A stretch of 34,238 nt of DNA from an uncultured Treponema sp. (GCA_946628495.1 CAMOWQ010000011.1:1-34238), one strand, 5' to 3'. Positions 18,830 to 27,954 are shown, counted from the first letter of the stretch. A program made the numbers and translations. The notes: generated by a model from the sequence alone, not told the origin.

Positions 18830-21013
18830 ATGAATTTTCAATATCAAGGAGAGAGAATTTTGAAAAATCATAAAATCACTATTTCTACAAAATTTTCATC
18901 TAGTACTATTCTGGTAATAATTGCAATTGTTGCAATTTCTCAATTAACAACAAGTTTTTTCTTTTCTAAAAACTGCCTTGAAAATTTTTATGGCGGTGCA
19001 AAATCAAATTTATCAGAATTTTCAGATTCGATAACGATGTTTTATTCAGCAAAAGAAGTTGAACTTAATGTTTTTACCGACTCTGATGCAATAAAAGCAG
19101 CCGACGATACTATTCATTCATACATAAATGAAAACGGAACAATTCATATCACCAGCTACGAAAAAAGTCCAACCGAAGAAGCAATCCGAAAAGTCTGTAA
19201 AATTATTGCTAAACAGGACAGCGATATTGCAGAAATTTACATTGGTACAAAATGGGGCGGTTACGCAACAAACTCCGACGGCACAATGAATGGCGGATAC
19301 GATCCTAGAAAACGAGGCTGGTACGAAACGGCCTTAAAAGGCAATGGCGGCGTAATGATTACCGATGCATTTGCTTCCACAATCGGGACTACTGTTGTAG
19401 GAATTACCCGCTGTGCCTATGATGAAGCTGGAGCTTTTATTGGAAATACATCAATTGAAGTTGCCCTAGATACATTAACAAACATTCTAAAATCAATGGA
19501 TTTTGGCGAAAACAGTTTTGTAATGATGATTCAAAATGATGGAACAATTTTAGCAGATACTCTTGATTCAAAAAATAATTTCAAAAATATCTCCGAAATT
19601 AATCTTCCTGAATTAAAAAATATTCTTTCATCAAAAGAAAATTCAAATACAATTAATATAAATGGCAAACAATTCTTTACCGAATACATCACAAATAAAA
19701 AAACCGGCTATCAAATTATTGCATTTAGTCCAAAAGAAGTTGTTTTCGAAGCCTTTTATAAAACCCTTAAAATTACAATTTTAATCTGTTCTATCATCGG
19801 AATTTTAATTGCAATTGCAACCGCTATAATTACAACTCATATAATGAAGCCTTTAATATCCATTCACGACGGAATCAGCCTTACAGCAGAACAAATTGCA
19901 AATGGTAATGCCGACCTTACAAACCGTCTTAAAATTACTTCGCATGATGAAATTGCCGATGTTGCGGTAAGCTTTAATATGTTCTCCGATAAACTTCAGG
20001 ATATCATTCAAAGCATGAAAGATTCAAAAATTTCGCTGAATCAAGCAGGTGGAAAACTTACAAATACCACAAGAGATGCTATGAAAGCAATTGCGCAAAT
20101 CAACAAAAATATTCTGACTCTAGATAGTGATTTAAGAAGCCAGAACAATAGCGTTAAGCAAACTTCTCAATGCATTACAAAAATTCTGGAAAGCATCAGC
20201 TCTCTTAAAGAACTTGTAACAGAACAGGCAAAATCGGTAAGCAATGCCTCAGCTGCCGTAGAACAGATGATTAAAAATATTAGTAATGTAAATCTTTCTG
20301 TAGATATAATGGCACAATCTTTTGGAAGGCTCGAACAGGATGCACAAAGCGGAGCTAAAACTCAGGAACAGCTACAACAGCAAATTGCAGAAATTGAAAA
20401 CCAGTCAAAATTATTAAGTGAAGCTAACGCTGTAATTGCAAATATTGCAAGTCAAACTAACCTTCTTGCCATGAATGCCGCAATCGAAGCTGCACATGCA
20501 GGAGAAGCAGGAAAAGGATTTGCCGTCGTTGCAGATGAAATTAGAAAACTTTCCGTTACTTCATCAACACAATCAAAAACAATCGGAGACCAGCTTAAAC
20601 ATATTCAGGCAACAATTGGAACTGTAGTTCAGGCAACTCAAAACGGAGTAAAAGGATATTCAACACTTGCAGATGAAATTCATGAAACAGACAACCTTGT
20701 TCGACAGATTAAAACTGCAATGACAGAACAGCAGCAAGGTTCTGCACAAATTACCGATGCACTTCATGGCTTAAACGAAAGCACATTAGAAGTTCAACAA
20801 GCCTCTAAAGAAATGACTGATGATAGTCACATCATTATTGAACAGGTAACAACTTTGCAGCAAAAAACACAGGCTATGCAAATCAGTATGGACGAAATGA
20901 GTTCAAATTCAGCAAAGATTGATACAACAGGCTCTGCCCTTTCGGAAATTTCTTCGCTTATGGAAAAATCAATCAGCGAAATTGGAAAACAGGTAGATCA
21001 ATTTAAGGTTTAA
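18830..21013 (+). CDS. Methyl-accepting chemotaxis protein (Cache sensor, HAMP, signalling domain)
   Basis: Two TM segments flanking a Cache-like domain ([16 protein letters not shown]), HAMP, then [37 protein letters not shown] hairpin tip. Confidence 0.95.
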   Translation: MNFQYQGERILKNHKITISTKFSSSTILVIIAIVAISQLTTSFFFSKNCLENFYGGAKSNLSEFSDSITMFYSAKEVELNVFTDSDAIKAADDTIHSYINENGTIHITSYEKSPTEEAIRKVCKIIAKQDSDIAEIYIGTKWGGYATNSDGTMNGGYDPRKRGWYETALKGNGGVMITDAFASTIGTTVVGITRCAYDEAGAFIGNTSIEVALDTLTNILKSMDFGENSFVMMIQNDGTILADTLDSKNNFKNISEINLPELKNILSSKENSNTININGKQFFTEYITNKKTGYQIIAFSPKEVVFEAFYKTLKITILICSIIGILIAIATAIITTHIMKPLISIHDGISLTAEQIANGNADLTNRLKITSHDEIADVAVSFNMFSDKLQDIIQSMKDSKISLNQAGGKLTNTTRDAMKAIAQINKNILTLDSDLRSQNNSVKQTSQCITKILESISSLKELVTEQAKSVSNASAAVEQMIKNISNVNLSVDIMAQSFGRLEQDAQSGAKTQEQLQQQIAEIENQSKLLSEANAVIANIASQTNLLAMNAAIEAAHAGEAGKGFAVVADEIRKLSVTSSTQSKTIGDQLKHIQATIGTVVQATQNGVKGYSTLADEIHETDNLVRQIKTAMTEQQQGSAQITDALHGLNESTLEVQQASKEMTDDSHIIIEQVTTLQQKTQAMQISMDEMSSNSAKIDTTGSALSEISSLMEKSISEIGKQVDQFKV

Positions 21014-21167
21014 TTTCTGAACCATACAATTGTGACAGGACACCAAATTTTACAATATTTTTAGAATGCATTTGTCCTGAATTTCGCATTAGTTGTTCTT
21101 TATGTCAATTTAGTGTAATCTATTCTATAGGTTACACTTTTTTATTTTAAATAAGGATGTATTTATT

Positions 21168-22433
21168 ATGGAATTTACAAAACCAAACGGAAAACGCCGC
21201 GTTGTTGTTACTGGCGGTGGAATGGTTTCTGCACTCGGACGCGATTGGGAAACTGCTTATGCTAATTTAAAAACCTGCAAAAATAAAATCCGCTATATGC
21301 CGGAATGGGAACGCTACACAAAAATGAACACACGACTTGCCTGTCCTTATGACGGTGAGATTCCAAGTTTCCCACGCAAAAAGATTCGCGGTATGGGACG
21401 CGTTGCTTTGCTCGGGCTTCTTTCTACACATGATGCTTTGCAGATGGCAGGTTTACTTGCAGAAGACGGTGAAGATGTTATTGAAGAATTGAAAAACGGA
21501 CGCACTGGTATTGCTTACGGAACCTGTATGGGAAGTATGGATGCAATCGGCGACCTTGCAAAAATGGTTGAAACTGGAGATTCTTCACATCTCAACAGCC
21601 AGACTTACATCAAAGCCATGCCACAGACAAATGCCTGCAACATGAGCGTTTACTGGCAGATTCGCGGCCGTGTTATCATCACTGATACAGCTTGTACTTC
21701 TGGTTCACAGTCTATCGGTTATGGCTACGAAGCAATTGAAGACGGACGTCAGGACATCATGATTTGTGGTGGTGCTGAAGAGCTTTCTGCTCCAGACGCT
21801 GCAATTTTTGATACACTCGGTGCAACATCTTGTTTGAACAAAACTCCAGAACAGACACCAAAATGCTTTGATAAAGACCGCGACGGACTTGTAATTGGTG
21901 AAGGTGCTGGAACTTTAATTTTGGAAGATTTGGAACACGCTGTAAAACGCGGTGCAAAGATTTATTGTGAAGTTGTTGGATTTGCAACTAATATGGACGG
22001 TTCACACATCACTTCACCAAACAGCGAAACACAGGCAAAATGTCTTGAAATGGCAATCGAAGACGCTGGAATTTCAAAAGACCAGATTGCTTATGTAAAC
22101 GCTCACGGAACTGCAACTCCACACGGAGATATTTCTGAAACCCAGGCAGTTTGGAAGGCATTCGGAAAAGCAGTTCCAATTTCTTCTACAAAATCATATA
22201 TCGGACATATTCTTGGTGCCTGCGGTTGTGTAGAAAGCTGGCTTACAATCAACATGATGAACGAAGGATGGTTCCATCCGAATGTAAACTTGGTAAACAT
22301 TGACCCAGAATGCGCACCACTCGACTACATTACTGGCGAAGGCCGCAACATTGATGCAGAATACGTTATGGCTAACAACTTTGCATTCGGCGGTGTAAAT
22401 ACCTCGCTGATATTTAAAAAGTGGTCTGAATAG
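21168..22433 (+). CDS. Beta-ketoacyl-ACP synthase (FabF/ApeR-like)
   Basis: Catalytic DTACTSGSQSIGYG, VNAHGTATPHGDISE, KSYIGHILGACGCVE, NNFAFGGVNTSLIF. Confidence 0.93.
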   Translation: MEFTKPNGKRRVVVTGGGMVSALGRDWETAYANLKTCKNKIRYMPEWERYTKMNTRLACPYDGEIPSFPRKKIRGMGRVALLGLLSTHDALQMAGLLAEDGEDVIEELKNGRTGIAYGTCMGSMDAIGDLAKMVETGDSSHLNSQTYIKAMPQTNACNMSVYWQIRGRVIITDTACTSGSQSIGYGYEAIEDGRQDIMICGGAEELSAPDAAIFDTLGATSCLNKTPEQTPKCFDKDRDGLVIGEGAGTLILEDLEHAVKRGAKIYCEVVGFATNMDGSHITSPNSETQAKCLEMAIEDAGISKDQIAYVNAHGTATPHGDISETQAVWKAFGKAVPISSTKSYIGHILGACGCVESWLTINMMNEGWFHPNVNLVNIDPECAPLDYITGEGRNIDAEYVMANNFAFGGVNTSLIFKKWSE

Positions 22434-22530
22434 CAAATGCATTAAAAAAGACAGTCCGTCGTGACTGTCTTTTAGCATTTACGATAAAATACCTCGCGAG
22501 ATTTATCGAGCGGGTCTGAATAGCAAATGC
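22398..22530 (+). repeat. Duplicated 43-bp segment carrying the KAS gene 3' end (22398-22440 and 22488-22530)
   Basis: aatacctcgc(...)gtctgaatagcaaatgc in both copies, same length, offset exactly 90 bp, diverged in the middle. Confidence 0.85.
22444..22473 (+). terminator. Intrinsic terminator 1 after KAS
   Basis: AAAAGACAGTC-cgtcgt-GACTGTCTTTT. Confidence 0.85.
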
Positions 22531-22544
22531 GTTATCAATTGAAG

Positions 22545-22580
22545 ACGCCTTTCGTGTTAAACGAAGGGCGTTTCTTTTAT
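22545..22580 (+). terminator. Intrinsic terminator 2 after KAS
   Basis: ACGCCTTTCGT-gttaa-ACGAAGGGCGT-ttctttt. Confidence 0.85.
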
Positions 22581-22679
22581 TCCTTAAAAATCCTTATGAA
22601 TTCAAAATATTTTTTTGCACTACTAAAAATTCTGCGTTATCATAAAATTACTTACGAATTTTTTTGAGGAGAAACTTTT

Positions 22680-23606
22680 ATGGCAATGAGATTAGTAACC
22701 CGCTCAGATTTTGATGGGCTTGCCTGCGGTGCACTTTTACTGGAAGCAGGCGTAATTGACCATTGGACTTTTGCACATCCTAAAGATTTACAGGACGGTC
22801 TTGTACCGATAAATGAAAACGATTGCCTTGCAAACGTTCCATTCGTTCCAGGATGCGGCTTGTGGTTTGACCATCACTCCAGCGAATTTGAACGCAACGA
22901 ATTAAAAGGAAAATATAAAGGCGAAAGCAGAATCACTCCGTCTTGTGCAAGAATCATTTATGAGTATTATGGCGGCAAAGAAAAATTCCCGAATTATGAT
23001 GATATTATGGAAGCCGTTGATAAAGTGGATTCAGGCAATCTTACAATCGACGAAATTCAAAATCCTAAAGGATGGATATTAATCGGTTTTCTTATGGATC
23101 CGCGAACAGGTTTAGGAAGATGGAGACAGTTTACAGTTCCTAACTATGCACTGATGGAAAAACTGATGGTTGCCTGCCGCGATAAATCAACCGAAGAAAT
23201 TCTTAATATGCCTGATGTAAAAGAACGAATTGAAGTTTACAACGAGCAGACTGAAAAATTCAAAGAGATGGTAAAGGCTCATACAGTTGTAGACGGAAAT
23301 CTTATAATTTCAGACTTGCGTGGCGTTGATCCTATTTATACCGGAAACCGCTTTTTAATTTACAGTATGTATCCGGAACAAAATATTTCTGCATGGATTG
23401 TAAGCGGAAAAGGCGGACAGGGTTGTTCAGCAGCAGTTGGTTACAGCATCCTTAATAAAACTTCAAAAGTGAATGTCGGAAGCCTTATGCTTAAATACGG
23501 CGGCGGCGGACACGAAAAAGTTGGTACCTGTCAGTTCACAAATGAAAACATGAACGATGGACTTCCAAAAATGCTGGACGAGCTGAAAGCCTTGGCAAAC
23601 GCATAG
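22680..23606 (+). CDS. DHH-family phosphoesterase / exopolyphosphatase-like protein
   Basis: RSDFDGLACGALL, WFDHHSSEF, MEAVDKVDSGN, and C-terminal GGGGHEKVGTCQF (DHHA1-type). Confidence 0.88.
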   Translation: MAMRLVTRSDFDGLACGALLLEAGVIDHWTFAHPKDLQDGLVPINENDCLANVPFVPGCGLWFDHHSSEFERNELKGKYKGESRITPSCARIIYEYYGGKEKFPNYDDIMEAVDKVDSGNLTIDEIQNPKGWILIGFLMDPRTGLGRWRQFTVPNYALMEKLMVACRDKSTEEILNMPDVKERIEVYNEQTEKFKEMVKAHTVVDGNLIISDLRGVDPIYTGNRFLIYSMYPEQNISAWIVSGKGGQGCSAAVGYSILNKTSKVNVGSLMLKYGGGGHEKVGTCQFTNENMNDGLPKMLDELKALANA

Positions 23607-23636
23607 AAAATCATTTATCATACAAATCATAAAAAC

Positions 23637-23671
23637 AAAGGATGTTCTATAAAACGGGGCATCCTTTTGTT
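23637..23671 (+). terminator. Intrinsic terminator
   Basis: AAAGGATG ... CATCCTTTTGTTTG. Confidence 0.7.
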
Positions 23672-23708
23672 TGTCTAAACTAACAAAAAAAACACACCAT
23701 TACACAAT

Positions 23709-25964
23709 ATGCCTTTAGAAGAATTAAACGAAGAACAATTTCAAGCAGTAACAACTACAGAAGGATTCGTGCGTATCATAGCGGGCGCCGGCTCTGGAAA
23801 AACAAAAGCCCTTTCAAACAGATTTGCCTACCTTGTAAACGAAATCGGCATTCTGCCATCGAACATCCTTTGTGTAACATTTACAAACAAAGCTGCAGCC
23901 GAAATGCGTTCCCGAATCCGAAAACTTACCGACGATAACGATACAGGCTTTATTTCAACATTTCATGGTTTTTGTGTTTCAGTTCTACAGGAAGATTCAA
24001 ATGCAGTTTCATATCCTAAAAGCTTTCTTGTACTAGATAATTCAGATATAGATTCAATGCTTGATATTATTTATGATGAGCGGAATCTTACATTACGGCA
24101 GATGACTTACTCAAACGCCCGTGACATGATAGAAATGCGCAAGCTTTTTAAAGAACCCGATTACTACCAGTTCATGATAAAAATGTCGCTCGACGAAATC
24201 CATCAAAAATATCTTAACGCGCAAAAACCCGACGATATAATTTTTTACGGTTATCTTTATCAGGAAAAAAAATGCTTTGGACTGGATTACAACGATTTGC
24301 TAAAATTCGTACTTTATATTTTCCAGACAAACGAAGAAATAAAATTAAAATGGCAGAAACGGCTCGAATATATAATGATTGACGAGTTTCAGGATATTGA
24401 TGCAATTCAATATGAATTGATGAGCGTGCTTTGCGATTATCACAAAAACCTGTTTGTGGTTGGAGATCCGGATCAGACAATTTATACCTGGCGAGGAGCA
24501 GACATCCGTTATCTACTTGATTTTGACAAAAACTTCGAAAATGTCAAAACAATCATAATGAATAAAAACTATCGTTCTACACCAGAAATTCTCAACGCAG
24601 CAAATACGTTAATCAACAAAAATAAAATCAGAATCAATAAAGAACTTAAAGCCGCAGATCGCAAAGAAACTTCCACAAAAGTCGACGCAAGCACAGCATC
24701 AAAATCGGCGGGAAAAAATGCAACAACAGCCGAAAATACATGCAACAGCAATACACCAACAGATTTTTCCACAACCTCATGCAAACCAGAATATTTTCAT
24801 GCAAAGACCGCCGAAAAAGAAGCAGAATTTATCGCAGACGAAATTGAACGGTTACAAAAGCAAGGCTTTTCATATCATCAGATTGTAATTCTTTACAGGG
24901 CACATCACGTGTCCAGAACGATTGAAGAAATTTTTCAAAAGCGGAAAATTCCATACAGCCTTAACTCAGGAGTTCCATTTTTCAATCGGGCAGAAATTAA
25001 AGACAGCCTTTCTTACCTTAGAATGATTACTTACAAAGATGACCTTTCTTTTTTGCGAATTGCCAATAAACCAAAACGAAACCTCGGCGAACGCCGCATT
25101 GCAGCCTTAAAAGAATATGCCGCCGAACACAAAACAACACTTTACAATGCATTAAAAGCCTGTGCAGATACAGAATTATTTTCGAATACAAAATCACATC
25201 AATTTATAGATTTAATAGAAAAATATTCCTCTTCGCCTTCCCAAATGCAGATTTCCGAACTGTTCAATCATCTTATTTATGAATCAGGCTACGAAACAGC
25301 GCTCAGAACCGAAGGAAGCCAGGAACGTCTTGATAACCTTGCAGAACTTAAACAATCAATTTATGAATACGAAACCAGCTGCGGCGAAGAATGCAATCTG
25401 GAAAATTATCTTACACACGCCGCGCTTTTTACAAATGCCGACATAGAATCAAAAAAAGATGACATTCGCCTGATGACCGTACATACTGCAAAAGGTTTGG
25501 AATTTTCGGTTGTATTTTTAGCAGGCATGAACGAAAATATATTTCCAAGCAAAAAAACAGACTCGCAGGCAGCAATGGAAGAAGAACGCAGACTGGCATT
25601 CGTTGCAGTAACGCGTGCACAACAAAAATTATACGTTAGCGATGCAGAAGGCCTTTCAAACGGGTACAATTTCCGTATTCCTTCCCGATTTATCTTCGAC
25701 ATGGAAGACTCTTTAAACTACCTCCAGCCGCTACCAGAAAACCTTTTGAATACAGCAAAAAAATACATAGAATTAAACAGCCAGAACCTCCAGAAAATCC
25801 AAAGCCTTTCGTCGCTGCAAATCAATGACCGCGTAAAACACAACATCCTCGGCACAGGCATCATAATTCAAATTGATCAGACAAAACACAATTACACAAT
25901 CCAATTCGACCAGATTCCAACGCCAAGAATAATGAGTTTCAAAGCACCTCTGACAAAAATCTGA
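23709..25964 (+). CDS. UvrD/PcrA-type SF1 ATP-dependent DNA helicase
   Basis: LNEEQFQAVTTTEGFVRIIAGAGSGKTKAL, FTNKAAAEMRSRI, IDEFQDIDAIQYEL, VGDPDQTIYTWRGAD, MTVHTAKGLEFSVVFLAGMNENIFPS, EEERRLAFVAVTRAQ. Confidence 0.95.
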   Translation: MPLEELNEEQFQAVTTTEGFVRIIAGAGSGKTKALSNRFAYLVNEIGILPSNILCVTFTNKAAAEMRSRIRKLTDDNDTGFISTFHGFCVSVLQEDSNAVSYPKSFLVLDNSDIDSMLDIIYDERNLTLRQMTYSNARDMIEMRKLFKEPDYYQFMIKMSLDEIHQKYLNAQKPDDIIFYGYLYQEKKCFGLDYNDLLKFVLYIFQTNEEIKLKWQKRLEYIMIDEFQDIDAIQYELMSVLCDYHKNLFVVGDPDQTIYTWRGADIRYLLDFDKNFENVKTIIMNKNYRSTPEILNAANTLINKNKIRINKELKAADRKETSTKVDASTASKSAGKNATTAENTCNSNTPTDFSTTSCKPEYFHAKTAEKEAEFIADEIERLQKQGFSYHQIVILYRAHHVSRTIEEIFQKRKIPYSLNSGVPFFNRAEIKDSLSYLRMITYKDDLSFLRIANKPKRNLGERRIAALKEYAAEHKTTLYNALKACADTELFSNTKSHQFIDLIEKYSSSPSQMQISELFNHLIYESGYETALRTEGSQERLDNLAELKQSIYEYETSCGEECNLENYLTHAALFTNADIESKKDDIRLMTVHTAKGLEFSVVFLAGMNENIFPSKKTDSQAAMEEERRLAFVAVTRAQQKLYVSDAEGLSNGYNFRIPSRFIFDMEDSLNYLQPLPENLLNTAKKYIELNSQNLQKIQSLSSLQINDRVKHNILGTGIIIQIDQTKHNYTIQFDQIPTPRIMSFKAPLTKI

Positions 25965-26160
25965 TTTCTTTTAATATTCAGGGCGAAATCCCAACACCCA
26001 CTCGCCTTCCGCTATTCCCTAACGGTCAGCCGCTTCGCACGCTGCAATATCCCCTTTTCCACTCCTAAAAAAACAATCATACGCAGCGTGCTCCAGTGGC
26101 CGCCTTTCGGCGCAGCTCCACGCTCGACGCATATGCCTCTATAAGTGTTTATCCAAACTG

Positions 26161-26178
26161 ACTAACAAACGTTTGTTA
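26161..26178. repeat. Palindromic site ACTAACAAACGTTTGTTA (flank motif copy 1)
   Basis: Contains perfect 16-bp palindrome TAACAAACGTTTGTTA (26163-26178). Confidence 0.7.
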
Positions 26179-26278
26179 TATTAATTCTATTACGTAGCGT
26201 TTTGCATAAAAACTACGCTATATATACCGTTTACGTTCCAAAATTTCCTGTTTTAGTAATTAATATGATTTACAAAGT

Positions 26279-26299
26279 AAACAAACGTTTGTTAGTTTA
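26279..26299. repeat. Near-palindromic site AAACAAACGTTTGTTAGTTTA (flank motif copy 2, inverted)
   Basis: Contains AACGTTTGTTAGT (26284-26296), the reverse complement of ACTAACAAACGTT. Confidence 0.65.
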
Positions 26300-26329
26300 A
26301 ATTTTATTGAATTCCTACTGTTCTGAAAT

Positions 26330-26345
26330 TGTTTCACATGAAACA
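26330..26345 (+). promoter_or_regulatory. parS-like site 1
   Basis: TGTTTCACATGAAACA. Confidence 0.9.
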
Positions 26346-26417
26346 TTAAAACTAGAAAACTTCTGTGTAAAAAATACACCTTTCAAGCAAAATATCCAAA
26401 TTATTCATATATATCGT

Positions 26418-26433
26418 TGTTTCACATGAAACA
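26418..26433 (+). promoter_or_regulatory. parS-like site 2
   Basis: TGTTTCACATGAAACA. Confidence 0.9.
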
Positions 26434-26548
26434 AATTTTATTATAGATTATGCGTAAGACTTTCAGAATTCTTTATTACAAGCACCCATTTCTGACAAAT
26501 CAAAATTCTTTATGCGCAAAATCAATAGCATCATGTTTCATTACAAAA

Positions 26549-26564
26549 TGTTTCATGTGAAACA
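26549..26564 (-). promoter_or_regulatory. parS-like site 3
   Basis: TGTTTCATGTGAAACA. Confidence 0.9.
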
Positions 26565-26649
26565 TATATTTTAATTATAAGCAATAATCAAAATCATAAA
26601 ATAATTGCGCTTCATACGATTTTCATAAGCATACAGCCTTTATTCAAAA

Positions 26650-26665
26650 TGTTTCATGTGAAACA
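26650..26665 (-). promoter_or_regulatory. parS-like site 4
   Basis: TGTTTCATGTGAAACA. Confidence 0.9.
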
Positions 26666-26737
26666 CTTAAAAAAAATCTTCTACATAAAATAATCCAATC
26701 CCGCACAAAAGATTCTGGTTTATAATATACATACTAT

Positions 26738-26753
26738 TGTTTCATGTGAAACA
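26738..26753 (-). promoter_or_regulatory. parS-like site 5
   Basis: TGTTTCATGTGAAACA. Confidence 0.9.
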
Positions 26754-26779
26754 TTCTTATTTTCTCAGATAATTCCTAT

Positions 26780-26795
26780 CGTTTCACATTAAACA
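26780..26795 (+). promoter_or_regulatory. Degenerate parS-like site 6
   Basis: CGTTTCACATTAAACA (2 mismatches). Confidence 0.5.
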
Positions 26796-26946
26796 TTTTA
26801 TTCGCAAATAATTATGTTCTGGCTACACGGATATAAAAAATAAAGATACTTTTTTCATTTTGTTGAATATTACGGCAATATTTTCTTTTTCTTACATTAT
26901 TAATTTAAACAGGCGCTAAGAACTGTCATTTGCTTTATATTCAAAG

Positions 26947-26962
26947 AGTTTCACATGAAACA
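26947..26962 (+). promoter_or_regulatory. parS-like site 7
   Basis: AGTTTCACATGAAACA (first base differs). Confidence 0.75.
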
Positions 26963-27014
26963 TTCTGATTTTCTATTACAAAAACTATATTTCACCCGAT
27001 TTTATTACATAAAT

Positions 27015-27030
27015 TGTTTCATGTGAAACA
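27015..27030 (-). promoter_or_regulatory. parS-like site 8
   Basis: TGTTTCATGTGAAACA. Confidence 0.9.
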
Positions 27031-27185
27031 TACGGTCATCTCTGAACAAAAGGCGTATAGCAGGCGAGCCTGATGTTTCGATAAGTTGTTTTTACGACTA
27101 GAAGCCGTTTTTTTTTGATACAGTCACCGAATTTCAAAAACTGGATTCAGGATTATTTAATTTACCGTAAATTTTTTATGTTATG

Positions 27186-27201
27186 TGTTTCACATGAAAC
27201 A
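27186..27201 (+). promoter_or_regulatory. parS-like site 9
   Basis: TGTTTCACATGAAACA. Confidence 0.9.
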
Positions 27202-27332
27202 ATTTTACGAATTATTCATATATGTTTTCTTATAAAAAAAAATAAAAACATCCGATATTTTACAAAAAGGCAGCAGAAATTCCATATGTAATTAGATTCT
27301 ATAAACATATATACTTCGTCGCATAAAATTAA

Positions 27333-27348
27333 TGTTTCATGTGAAACA
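27333..27348 (-). promoter_or_regulatory. parS-like site 10
   Basis: TGTTTCATGTGAAACA. Confidence 0.9.
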
Positions 27349-27443
27349 ATTCTTTCATAGTCCAGCTGGATTTTTTCAAAACATGTATAAAGCATCTTTT
27401 GTCACGCTCGATTATTTACTTCGATTTATTTAATTCCAATCAA

Positions 27444-27459
27444 GTGTTTCATGTGAAAC
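27444..27459 (-). promoter_or_regulatory. parS-like site 11
   Basis: TGTTTCATGTGAAACA. Confidence 0.9.
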
Positions 27460-27554
27460 ATAAAGTTATCTGTGCAAAAATTATTCCCGCTCCATTCTAA
27501 GAAGCTTCTTTTCACATACAAATTTTTACACTAAAAATTTTTCCAGTATAATCA

Positions 27555-27570
27555 TGTTTCACATGAAACA
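27555..27570 (+). promoter_or_regulatory. parS-like site 12
   Basis: TGTTTCACATGAAACA. Confidence 0.9.
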
Positions 27571-27686
27571 TTAACAATATTCGCTCCTACCCGTTTTTAT
27601 CATCGCAACAAATATTCTCAAAAATCAATTGTATTTCCTGCTGTCGCTTAATATCAAAAATTTCGTAAACTCATCTTTATCAAAAA

Positions 27687-27702
27687 AGTTTCACATGAAA
27701 CA
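27687..27702 (+). promoter_or_regulatory. parS-like site 13
   Basis: AGTTTCACATGAAACA (first base differs). Confidence 0.75.
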
Positions 27703-27755
27703 TTCCGACTTCCAATCAATGCCGTATCTCCAGAAAATTTTTCAATCTCACCAAT

Positions 27756-27771
27756 TGTTTCATTTGAAACA
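27756..27771 (-). promoter_or_regulatory. parS-like site 14
   Basis: TGTTTCATTTGAAACA (1 mismatch). Confidence 0.65.
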
Positions 27772-27844
27772 GTTCTCCCCTATATCATCAAAAATTATCG
27801 CATAATTTTGTACTTTCTAAATATTCATTCTTCATTCAATTCGG

Positions 27845-27860
27845 TGTTTCATGTGAAACA
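27845..27860 (-). promoter_or_regulatory. parS-like site 15
   Basis: TGTTTCATGTGAAACA. Confidence 0.9.
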
Positions 27861-27938
27861 ATTTTTTCTATAAATTATCCTGCTTTGTTATCAGGGAATT
27901 AATCAAAAATAAAAACCGCAAATTTCTTCACACATGAA

Positions 27939-27954
27939 TGTTTCACATGAAACA
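27939..27954 (+). promoter_or_regulatory. parS-like site 16
   Basis: TGTTTCACATGAAACA. Confidence 0.9.

Larger units (their letters stand above)
26330..27954. repeat. parS array: Dense parS-like array: 16 sites (12 exact, 4 degenerate)
   Basis: TGTTTCACATGAAACA or its reverse complement TGTTTCATGTGAAACA, repeated at 42-171 bp spacing in ORF-free DNA. Each differs by one base from the ParB/Spo0J consensus TGTTTCACGTGAAACA. Confidence 0.93.

Noticed and set aside
22488-22530. Integron attC site for the duplicated KAS 3' region
   Set aside because: No convincing R'/R'' core pair (RYYYAAC/GTTRRRY) and no integrase nearby.
26330-27954. CRISPR array interpretation of the repeated 16-mers
   Set aside because: Repeats are short near-palindromes in mixed orientations, spacing is irregular (42-171 bp), and no cas genes are present; parS fits far better.
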